A DNA stretch of 5,702 nucleotides, taken from assembly GCA_013817065.1 (NCBI GenBank), contig JACDDJ010000335.1:1-5702 (forward strand), in the 5' to 3' direction. Shown piece by piece: positions 1 to 5,702 of the stretch. The notes under the pieces were generated by a model. The model saw only the letters and a list, made by a program, of their open reading frames with translations. It made no database searches and was not told where the DNA came from. Origin of the DNA: Acidobacteriota bacterium. Its GTDB lineage: Bacteria > Acidobacteriota > Vicinamibacteria > Vicinamibacterales > 2-12-FULL-66-21. The first letter of the stretch is position 1; every line of letters begins with the position of its first letter. The position numbers and the translations under genes are program-made.

Positions 1-99
1 GATGAAGTACGCCAGATGACCGTCGGGCAACCAGTCCTTCAGACTCGGCGGCAGCAGCAAATCCTGCTCGGGGACATAGGGACGGTAGGTTTTGGCCAT
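1..99 (-). CDS. IS1182-like transposase, N-terminal 33 residues (runs off left edge)
   Basis: Read on the minus strand from an ATG at 97-99, the frame is open to the window edge and begins MAKTYRPYVPEQDLLLPPS, continuing with a K-D-W-L-P-D-G-H-L-A-Y-F stretch. This P-x-Q-x-x-L-L-P-P-S-L-x-D-W-L-P-x-x-H-L-A signature is typical of the N-terminal DUF772-type region of IS1182/IS5-superfamily DDE transposases. The family assignment is recognition from memory, not a search. Only the N-terminus is visible, so the catalytic DDE residues and the integrity of the element cannot be judged. No good Shine-Dalgarno sequence precedes the ATG; only a weak GCGGGCG lies just upstream. The gene points away from the defence cluster, so 100-276 should contain this element's left end, but I could not define a terminal inverted repeat. 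An insertion sequence here fits the edge of a mobile defence island. Confidence 0.85.
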   Translation of the reverse strand, partial: MAKTYRPYVPEQDLLLPPSLKDWLPDGHLAYFI

Positions 100-276
100 C
101 GCCCGCAGTGTAGTACACCTCGCGCGCCGCGCAGCCCAAGAATTTAGATCTCAGAGGCCATTACTCGGACACGCTCCTAGATCACCTCGCGACCGCAAGG
201 GGGATGGTGCGTTCAACCTTTGCGGACTTTGCCGATGTTGCGTCCGTGAAGCGCCTTGATCCGGATGGACGCGTCG

Positions 277-3200
277 TCAACCTGCAGTGAATGAGACCGA
301 CTTGGTTGCGCTAGGCCCACCAAACGCAAACCTGATGTATGCGTGCCCGGTTTCCCCTTCCTTCGGCCAACTCTCCGCTCGACTCAGCACGAAGTCGAAA
401 TGCAGGTCCGGCACGTACAAGTAGCTCCGCTCTCCCGCACGTTTTATTTCTCCTTGCACGCGTCTTGGCGTTCCATTGTCGGAAAGCAGGAAATCTCTTG
501 GCGCCCACAAGATGCTTCTCGGCAACGAACTACGTCTTAGGTTCGCGAACATCGCCGAGCCTTGCGGCCAGTCACCGAGATGGGCCAAACACACACCGAA
601 CAGGTATTCGTGGAACGGGTCGGGCGTCGCAGTACTACGCAGAATGACATCGCAGTATTCTCTCAACAGCGCCCAGTCGATGGGAAATCCAGACGCGGTC
701 ACAACCCGCCGCACGACCCGCCAGTGATAGTAGATGTCCAACGCCACTTCGAGTAGTGCCGCCTTTGGTACCGCACTTGCCGCTCGAATTTTTACGATTC
801 GGTTTTGGCAGTACTCGAAAGCCGCATTGAATTCAGTCCCTTTCTGGCTATCCACAGCTTCTTGATACAGCGTCCGAGCTACCAAAATGAAGCCATCTTG
901 ACGTCCGGACGTTTCGAACAGTCTGTCAGCCTCAGCCGCCACCTCCTCGGGCTCACCGGCCGTCCGCATAATCGCTTCGCGTGCAGCCTCAAGAAACTTG
1001 ATGTCGTCCGCCATGCGGATCTGCATCGTTCCGTGAGTGGCTCGCGTGCGCACCATGAGCATCGTGCGATCGAGGAGGCCTACTGTCCGATTGATCAATG
1101 CGTAACGATCGGTCGTGTCGCCGGATGCGTTTATCAAGTCGAGCATCAGCCTTGCCTCGACATGAACGGCATTGGGGTTGAAGAATCTTTTGGACCGTGC
1201 ACGGTCGAGGTAGTTGAGTACCTGACGTCTGCCTTCATCAAAGTCCACGACCCGCTTGGTCATCGCGTCGAGTTCCGTCGCAGCCAGGCTCGTAAAAATG
1301 TGTTCGTCTGCTTCGGCATGCGACGCATACGGAAACACCGGCGTTTCAAGAGCGCTAAGCAACGCTGCCTTCGCCGAGATAGGGTCGTCGCCGTACTTCT
1401 TGATCCAAAGTCCCTTGTGGTGCGCGAGGGTCTTGTCCGGAAACGGAAGCGCCAAGGCAGCCGCGTCGTACAGGCTGAGTCCTTCCAAGTATTCAAATCG
1501 GGATAAATTGTCAGACGGGACCAGAATGCGCACGCAAAACTCGCGGTACACCGGCTGAGTCCCAGTGCAAGCTGACAACAGCTGATTCAGAACGCGAAGC
1601 TCGCCTGCGTGGCTGAAGTCGCCGCCGTTAATCGTTCTTATGATCACGTCCGTCACGACGGAGTTACGGGTCCGATAGGCCACCGTTTCTCCTTCGCTCG
1701 ACAAATCCGGATAGAACAGACCCCATGCGGGACCTTCTCCCGAGCTTGCGTCTAGCCACTCGTCGTAGCGGACATCAAGCGCGGCCACGAGCACTTCGAT
1801 GGGCAAGGGAGTCCGATAGTACTCAGCAACCGCAATCATCTCGTATGCGCGCTGAAGAGTACCGGAGTCCTTCACCCGGTCGCCGATCAGTACCCGAGTG
1901 AGTGCGGCGCTGTCGCCGAGCCGAAAGTACTCATCTTGAACGGAATGGGAAATGTGGCGTCTCGTCTCGGGCACCATCCAATACAGCATGCTGAGAATGT
2001 CGCCAGCCCGTCGAGAGCGGGCGACTTCGACCGCATCCGAGGCAGAGGCGTCGTCAGCGAACACTCCCAACCTCACGAGGTATCGCGGGAGTACCGACCA
2101 CTCCGCGGCATCGAACTCGTCCGGCATTTGCCACGGCGCTGCAACCTGTAATGAGCCGATGAACGCACGGGTGTCGTGCGTCTTCCATTCGCTCGTTCGT
2201 GCTCCGGCAACAAGAACAATCTCGATTCCCGAGGATTCCGCCGCGTTTACAACGTCCTGTGCCGTTAGCGTCCCGAATGTGATCGGGTCATCCATGAAGA
2301 TCACGACTCGAGATTGCTGGGTACGAACACGAGCGACCTCCTTAAAGAGCTGCACCAAAACCGATTGCGTATCTTGGTAGAACCACGGCAGCATCCATAA
2401 GACATCCAAGCCACGACTGGCGGCGTCGAACGCTAGCCGCTTGAGTACGGTCGTTTTGCCGGACGCGGCGGCACCAACGAGGATGCAGGCAGCTGAGCCC
2501 GCCGTCGTGGATTTCGAGAGGAGTTCGATGTCGTCTAGTGCGTCGCGCGTCAGACTTCTGGGGAAATCAAGCGAGTGCGCGAACGCATCCCATTGCGGCT
2601 GTGATGGCGAAAACAGCAACTCGTGAAGCTGATTTCTCTCCTCTTTTTCAAGTTTCGACTTCAGGCGCTCGGCGACGACGACGACCAGTTCTGAATACGA
2701 ACGCAGCACATGTCCGAGTGTGTCATCTGGGCTCGACAGCGGCAGCGCCTGCTGTTCGGCAGCATCTTGACGTGCTGCGGCGATTCCCAGAAGTACTCGC
2801 ACCTCAGTGTCCACGGTGACCAATGCGGTGCGATCGCGCAATAGGCGGCGCAAGGTGTGGTCATTCGCAAGCGGATCGTCCGCCGGAAGCACGAGAGAAC
2901 CTAACGTCGAGAGCGGCTGGGCGCCCATCATTCCGAGCAGATCCCACAAGACCCACGGACATTCGCTCATTCCCAGACACAGCACCGGCGAATTGCGTGT
3001 CAGTTCCACGAGGGAACGTGCGGCGGGACCCCAGCTCCCTCGCTTCAGGGAATACGAGTCTGTCGAGATCACAGAATCACGGCGAACGGTGGATCCCAGT
3101 AACTTGAACACTGGTACCGTACGGGGAGGGACCGCCTTGAAAAAGTCCGTCACGACGTTCACCTCGTGACTCATCAGTCTGCGTTCCGATGCGAGACGAA

Positions 3201-3564
3201 AACCGTCGTCGAACACCGGGTCAAAGCAGCACGACAAGACGGCCGTCCAGCTCACGTTGGTGAGGTTCTGGTGGATCGGAACAGGAGTCTGGGATGCGAA
3301 GAAGTGGTGCACTTGCTCACGCACCGATTCTTCCGACGATCCCTTCGCGAGAATCTCATCGCCGACCTGATCGAATCGATCACGGACAGGCACGACGAAT
3401 TCGTCAGCTAGTCGCTGGGAGAGTGCGCGAAGGATCCCGCTTCCGTACACGGCGCCAGGGCCGAGGATCAGCCCTACGCGGCTCCGAAATAGCGAACCTA
3501 CCTGTTCAATCGTCAGAGCGTTCGGTTCTGTCCGGCTGAGGTGCAGCGGTGCAGTCGTCGGCAA
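277..3564 (-). CDS. SIR2-like / STAND NTPase multidomain defence protein (Avs5-like architecture), 1095 aa
   Basis: Probable intracellular phage-sensing or abortive-infection protein. Residues about 20-260 look like a SIR2-family fold: a glycine-rich GLILGPGAVYGSG loop (31-43), W106-x-x-V-L-S-C-C-F-D115 where NADases have a T-T-N-x-D motif, K154-L-L-G-S where they have L-H-G, and a late beta-strand L-C-L-G-M-S (195-200). A STAND-type P-loop NTPase follows, with Walker A GAAASGKTT (364-372), Walker B VVIFMDD (420-426) and a strand ending in an arginine (G-A-R456) like the STAND sensor. Residues about 560-1020 are helix-rich with TPR-like pieces (about 985-1011), suited to target recognition. 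The tail (about 1033-1090) is beta-rich. The start is TTG, chosen because GGAGG lies 5 nt upstream and no other start precedes it before an in-frame stop. SIR2-STAND proteins such as Avs5 are known defence sensors, but the key SIR2 residues Asn and His appear as C113 and L156, so NADase activity is doubtful. The gene is divergent from the MNT/HEPN/hsdM cluster. Confidence 0.85.
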   Translation of the reverse strand: MPTTAPLHLSRTEPNALTIEQVGSLFRSRVGLILGPGAVYGSGILRALSQRLADEFVVPVRDRFDQVGDEILAKGSSEESVREQVHHFFASQTPVPIHQNLTNVSWTAVLSCCFDPVFDDGFRLASERRLMSHEVNVVTDFFKAVPPRTVPVFKLLGSTVRRDSVISTDSYSLKRGSWGPAARSLVELTRNSPVLCLGMSECPWVLWDLLGMMGAQPLSTLGSLVLPADDPLANDHTLRRLLRDRTALVTVDTEVRVLLGIAAARQDAAEQQALPLSSPDDTLGHVLRSYSELVVVVAERLKSKLEKEERNQLHELLFSPSQPQWDAFAHSLDFPRSLTRDALDDIELLSKSTTAGSAACILVGAAASGKTTVLKRLAFDAASRGLDVLWMLPWFYQDTQSVLVQLFKEVARVRTQQSRVVIFMDDPITFGTLTAQDVVNAAESSGIEIVLVAGARTSEWKTHDTRAFIGSLQVAAPWQMPDEFDAAEWSVLPRYLVRLGVFADDASASDAVEVARSRRAGDILSMLYWMVPETRRHISHSVQDEYFRLGDSAALTRVLIGDRVKDSGTLQRAYEMIAVAEYYRTPLPIEVLVAALDVRYDEWLDASSGEGPAWGLFYPDLSSEGETVAYRTRNSVVTDVIIRTINGGDFSHAGELRVLNQLLSACTGTQPVYREFCVRILVPSDNLSRFEYLEGLSLYDAAALALPFPDKTLAHHKGLWIKKYGDDPISAKAALLSALETPVFPYASHAEADEHIFTSLAATELDAMTKRVVDFDEGRRQVLNYLDRARSKRFFNPNAVHVEARLMLDLINASGDTTDRYALINRTVGLLDRTMLMVRTRATHGTMQIRMADDIKFLEAAREAIMRTAGEPEEVAAEADRLFETSGRQDGFILVARTLYQEAVDSQKGTEFNAAFEYCQNRIVKIRAASAVPKAALLEVALDIYYHWRVVRRVVTASGFPIDWALLREYCDVILRSTATPDPFHEYLFGVCLAHLGDWPQGSAMFANLRRSSLPRSILWAPRDFLLSDNGTPRRVQGEIKRAGERSYLYVPDLHFDFVLSRAESWPKEGETGHAYIRFAFGGPSATKSVSFTAG

Positions 3565-3565
3565 G

Positions 3566-3574
3566 TCTCCCTCC
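3566..3574 (-). promoter_or_regulatory. Ribosome binding site for the SIR2-STAND gene (decides a TTG start)
   Basis: On the minus strand the bases just upstream of the gene read GGAGGGAGAC and then TTG. The GGAGG core (3570-3574) sits 5 nt from the TTG at 3562-3564. This is a near-ideal Shine-Dalgarno placement and supports the rare TTG start. No ATG or GTG occurs further upstream in frame before a stop at 3643-3645. Confidence 0.75.
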
Positions 3575-3706
3575 GAGACAGGTCTTGGTGGCGCGAGGAT
3601 CAGGTGCTCAACGGCGATGTTGAAGCAGTTATCGCAGGAAGATTACCTGATGGGAGTCTAACGTCCGAGGGCTACGTCGATGATGTCGCGGGTCCTCGAT
3701 GCGCAA

Positions 3707-3735
3707 TTGACGTATATGCCCAAATAGGGCATGAT
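3707..3735 (+). promoter_or_regulatory. Predicted sigma70-type promoter of the MNT-HEPN-hsdM cluster
   Basis: TTGACG at 3707-3712 matches the -35 consensus at five of six positions. After exactly 17 bp comes CATGAT at 3730-3735, matching the -10 consensus at four of six. Transcription would start near 3741-3743. This is by-eye motif matching, and the -10 is only moderate. The -10 overlaps the first possible ATG (3731) of the downstream gene, so if this promoter is used that ATG would not be on the transcript. The palindrome at 3716-3732 lies between and over the two elements, and a second palindrome covers the expected start site, as expected for a repressed promoter. Confidence 0.5.
3716..3732. 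promoter_or_regulatory. Palindromic operator 1 (ATGCCC-N5-GGGCAT)
   Basis: A perfect inverted repeat with 6-bp arms (ATGCCC at 3716-3721, GGGCAT at 3727-3732) and a 5-bp AAATA centre. It lies in the spacer and -10 region of the predicted promoter. It forms a pair with a similar element 21 bp downstream. The likely ligand is the winged-helix protein encoded immediately downstream; this is inference from position. It is not followed by a T-run, so a terminator is unlikely. Confidence 0.6.
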
Positions 3736-4372
3736 TGTGCCCATATTGGGTGCGAAGGCCGGTTCGAGTCGATCCCGTCGAAAAAGCCTCGCGGATGCGC
3801 TGTTCACCAAGACACAGCAGCGCGTCCTGGGTGTATTTTTCGGCCAGCCGGAGCGTAGCTTCTATGCATCGGAGCTGATTCGGGACGCGGGCACGGGCTC
3901 TGGAGCGGCGCAGCGCGAACTCGCGCGGCTCGAGGCGAGCGGGCTGATCGTGGCCCGACGGATTGGCCATCAGAAGCATTACCAAGCCAACGCAGCATCG
4001 CCGCTGTATTCGGAACTGCGGAATATCGTGCTGAAAACGGTCGGTCTCGCGGAACCGCTGCGCGATGCCCTGAAACCCTTGTCGTCGGCGATTCGTGCGG
4101 CCTTCGTGTACGGTTCCGTGGCCAAGGCGACCGACCAATCGGCCAGCGATATCGACCTCATGATCATTAGCGACAGCCTCACGTACGGCGAAGTCTTCGG
4201 CGCCCTCGAGCGCGTCACGCGCACCGTAGGTCGAAAGGTCAACCCCACTGTGTACACGGCCGCCGAGTTTTCAAAGCGCGCCCGGACGGAAAACGCGTTC
4301 GTTACGCGGGTGCTCGAACAGCCGAAGCTCTGGGTGATTGGATCGGAACATGACCTCCCCATCGCCGCTTGA
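3731..4372 (+). CDS. Winged-helix / minimal nucleotidyltransferase (MNT) protein, MntA-like antitoxin candidate
   Basis: A 213-residue frame with two parts. Residues about 22-90 form a winged-helix DNA-binding domain (TKTQQRVLGVFF, then a recognition-helix region with Q-R-E-L-A-R-L-E-A-S-G-L, then a wing ending K-H-Y-Q-A-N). Residues about 95-205 are a polymerase-beta-type minimal nucleotidyltransferase with G128-S129, ten residues, then D140-I-D142. This is the GSx10DxD signature of MntA antitoxins, which AMPylate partner HEPN toxins. The strand where a third carboxylate often lies reads K-V-N-P-T (169-173), so no third acid is obvious. It overlaps the downstream HEPN-like gene, as in MNT/HEPN pairs. 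Probably autoregulatory through the two palindromes at its 5' end. The start is uncertain: ATG 3731 overlaps the predicted -10 and has no well-spaced ribosome site; GTG 3737 (AGGG 7 nt upstream) or a near-leaderless TTG 3746 are alternatives. Confidence 0.85.
   Translation: MIVPILGAKAGSSRSRRKSLADALFTKTQQRVLGVFFGQPERSFYASELIRDAGTGSGAAQRELARLEASGLIVARRIGHQKHYQANAASPLYSELRNIVLKTVGLAEPLRDALKPLSSAIRAAFVYGSVAKATDQSASDIDLMIISDSLTYGEVFGALERVTRTVGRKVNPTVYTAAEFSKRARTENAFVTRVLEQPKLWVIGSEHDLPIAA
3740..3750. promoter_or_regulatory. Palindromic operator 2 (CCCA-TAT-TGGG)
   Basis: An inverted repeat with 4-bp arms and a 3-bp centre. The 15-bp block 3738-3752 matches the 15-bp block 3717-3731 at 11 positions, so the two sites look like copies of one operator. 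Their offset of 21 bp is two helical turns, which places them on the same DNA face. The element overlaps the predicted transcription start and the first codons of the annotated MNT frame. Confidence 0.5.
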
Positions 4373-4790
4373 GCGCCTCGCAGGTCCGGGGAACGTCCTC
4401 GCAAAGGAACCCCCAGATGCGAAAGAGTTTGCCGGTCTCGTACGCTCAGGCCTGGCGCGGCTGAAGGACGCGGAGAGAGAAGCAAACTCGCTGGACAGCA
4501 GGTTCGATCTTGCCTACAGCGCGGCTCACGCCCTTTGTCTGGCGGCGCTGCGGCACCATGGATTCAGGCCATCGAAACGGTACATCGTTTTTCAGGTGCT
4601 GCCGGACACGCTTGGCCTGGGGCCGGAGGTCTGGCGAGTGCTGTCGAAGTGCCACGATATGCGGAATCGGACCGAGTACGAAGGCGTCCTCGACGTGGAC
4701 GACAGGCTCGTGTCCGATCTGATCGGCGCCTGTCGCAAGGTCGCAGAGAAGGTCAGAAGTCTGCCGCCGATTCAGGAAAAGTCGAAGTAA
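4350..4790 (+). CDS. HEPN-like small helical protein, probable partner of the MNT protein
   Basis: A 146-residue, helix-rich protein. After a Pro-rich head comes a helix with E-R-L-A-G-P-G-N-V. Then R-F-D-L-A-Y-S-A-A-H-A-L-C-L-A-A-L opens the HEPN-type helical bundle, and C-H-D-M-R-N-R-T-E-Y-E-G lies near the C-terminus. That last motif sits where HEPN RNases carry R-x4-6-H; here R-N is kept but no His follows, so RNase activity by the usual mechanism is doubtful. A similar R-N-x-x-D/E-Y-x-G motif occurs, as I recall, in HEPN-like proteins paired with MNT genes. I chose ATG 4350 over TTG 4338 because it is a standard start and conserved-looking sequence begins after it. It overlaps the MNT gene by 23 bp, which points to translational coupling. 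hsdM starts 13 bp after its stop. Toxin, antitoxin or adaptor role is not resolved by sequence. Confidence 0.75.
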   Translation: MTSPSPLERLAGPGNVLAKEPPDAKEFAGLVRSGLARLKDAEREANSLDSRFDLAYSAAHALCLAALRHHGFRPSKRYIVFQVLPDTLGLGPEVWRVLSKCHDMRNRTEYEGVLDVDDRLVSDLIGACRKVAEKVRSLPPIQEKSK

Positions 4791-4803
4791 CCTCCCTTTA
4801 CCC

Positions 4804-5702
4804 ATGGCAAAGCGCAAAGCGGGAACGAAGAAAGGCAAACAAGCGACCGACGGCCAGAATGGCGGTATCGTCACGCTCACCAAGGAGCTATTTCAGGCGG
4901 CGATCACCCTGCGCGGTTCGGTCGAACCGGCCGACTACAAGCGCTACGTCCTGCCGATTATTTTCCTGCGCTTCCTTTCGATGCGGTATGACCGCCGGCG
5001 CGCTGAACTCGAGGCGCTCGTCGCAGACAAGAAGAGCGATTACTTCGGCGACAAGAAGGCGATCCACGATCCCGACGAGTACCGTCGCGTCGGTGCGTTC
5101 GTCATTCCGGAAGCCGCACGGTGGGAGAACCTGCGCAAAGCCGCCCAAGCCGATGACATCAAGGTGAAGCTGGATGATGTCCTCGAGTCGCTTGAGAACA
5201 AGTATCCGGACAAACTGAAGGGCCTGCTCCCGCGCATCTATGCCGGGTCGAACCTGGACGCTGTGAGCGTGCGCGGCCTCATCAATCTTTTCAGCAAGGA
5301 CATCTTCGAGGCGGACCACGGCGGCGACGATCTGATCGGCCGCGTCTACGAGTATTTCATCGGCGAGTTCGCGTCGAGCGAGGGGAAGCGTGGCGGCGAG
5401 TACTTCACGCCGGTCTCAATCGTCAAGACGCTCGTCGCCATGTTGGAGCCCGAGAAAGGCGTCGTCTTCGACCCGTGTTGCGGGTCGGGCGGCATGTTCG
5501 TGCAATCGGATCTCTTCACGAAGCACAGCCACCACCTCTCCTTCGTCGGCCAGGAGAGCAAGGACTTCACCTACCGGTTGTGCCGGATGAACCTGTTCAT
5601 CCACGGCCTCGACGCGAACATCCAGCTTGGCAACTCTTACTTTGACGATCACCACTCTACGCTTAAGGCTGACTACGTGCTGGCGAATCCGCCATTCAAC
5701 GA
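4804..5702 (+). CDS. hsdM: Type I restriction-modification DNA methyltransferase subunit HsdM, N-terminal 299 residues (runs off right edge)
   Basis: N6-adenine DNA methyltransferase subunit of a type I R-M complex, which methylates sites chosen by HsdS using S-adenosylmethionine. After a Lys-rich head (1-20), residues about 24-170 match the HsdM N-terminal helical domain (L-R-G-S-V-E-P-A-D-Y-K-R-Y-V-L-P-I). The catalytic domain starts at GGEYFTP (197-203). SAM-binding motif I is F222-D-P-C-C-G-S-G-G230, with a Cys where Ala or Thr is more usual. Catalytic motif IV is N295-P-P-F298, just before the window ends. The frame is intact throughout what is visible. ATG 4804 gives the expected N-terminus. 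No Shine-Dalgarno is seen in the 13-bp gap after the HEPN-like gene (the gap is CCTCCC-rich), so translation is probably coupled to the upstream gene. The third codon position is richer in G/C than in the SIR2-STAND gene. hsdS and hsdR should lie downstream. Confidence 0.96.
   Translation, partial: MAKRKAGTKKGKQATDGQNGGIVTLTKELFQAAITLRGSVEPADYKRYVLPIIFLRFLSMRYDRRRAELEALVADKKSDYFGDKKAIHDPDEYRRVGAFVIPEAARWENLRKAAQADDIKVKLDDVLESLENKYPDKLKGLLPRIYAGSNLDAVSVRGLINLFSKDIFEADHGGDDLIGRVYEYFIGEFASSEGKRGGEYFTPVSIVKTLVAMLEPEKGVVFDPCCGSGGMFVQSDLFTKHSHHLSFVGQESKDFTYRLCRMNLFIHGLDANIQLGNSYFDDHHSTLKADYVLANPPFN

Noticed and set aside
100..203. Terminal inverted repeat or target duplication of the insertion sequence
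   Set aside because: Short similarities (for example TTAGATCTC and CTAGATCAC) are too weak, and the other end of the element is outside the window, so no boundary can be set.
805..1506. Plus-strand open frame of 233 codons
   Set aside because: It lies wholly antisense to the SIR2-STAND gene, shows no recognisable domain, is rich in Arg, Cys and His as expected of an out-of-frame shadow, and has no ribosome site of note.
3716..3732. The ATGCCC/GGGCAT palindrome as a transcription terminator
   Set aside because: No T-run follows on either strand and it sits inside a promoter; no gene ends nearby.
4338..4349. TTG start 12 bp upstream for the HEPN-like gene
   Set aside because: It would add only M-D-R-N before the ATG at 4350, has no better ribosome site, and uses a rarer start codon.
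3979..4485. Minus-strand open frame of 168 codons
   Set aside because: It is antisense to the MNT and HEPN-like genes, both of which have clear motifs; GC-rich coding DNA often leaves such frames open.
4535..5167. Plus-strand open frame of 210 codons
   Set aside because: It straddles the end of the HEPN-like gene and the start of hsdM in another frame; its Arg/Ser-rich low-complexity product is typical of a frame shadow.
1..5702. CRISPR array, tRNA or rRNA genes
   Set aside because: No regularly spaced repeats and no tRNA- or rRNA-like sequence were seen on either strand.

Overview
The window looks like part of a bacterial defence island in a GC-rich organism. A GC-rich proteobacterium is plausible from codon choice and gene types, but nothing here fixes the taxon. 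All genes present belong to families linked to anti-phage defence, toxin-antitoxin systems or transposition.

Layout. Positions 1-99 (minus strand) hold the first 33 codons of an IS1182-like transposase that runs off the left edge. Positions 100-276 hold no convincing gene. Positions 277-3564 (minus) are one large gene for a 1095-residue protein: an N-terminal SIR2-like domain, a STAND-type P-loop NTPase, a long helical (TPR-like) region and a small beta-rich C-terminal domain. This order resembles the SIR2-STAND (Avs5-type) phage sensors. The residues expected to make SIR2 an active NADase appear to be replaced. A 166-bp divergent spacer (3565-3730) separates it from a rightward cluster: a winged-helix/nucleotidyltransferase protein with the MntA-type GSx10DxD motif (3731-4372), a HEPN-like protein overlapping it (4350-4790), and, 13 bp later, hsdM of a type I restriction-modification system (4804 to beyond 5702).

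How the parts may work together. The tight rightward packing suggests that the MNT/HEPN pair is co-transcribed with the type I R-M genes; hsdS and hsdR are expected past the right edge. A good promoter (-35 at 3707, -10 at 3730) is covered by two related palindromes exactly 21 bp apart. This suggests autoregulation by the winged-helix MNT protein, and through it control of the R-M operon. The predicted transcription start lies downstream of the first ATG, so the start codon of the MNT gene is uncertain. The SIR2-STAND gene is divergent and has its own strong ribosome binding site ahead of a TTG start. It may be an independent defence module or a companion to the R-M cluster; the sequence does not decide this.
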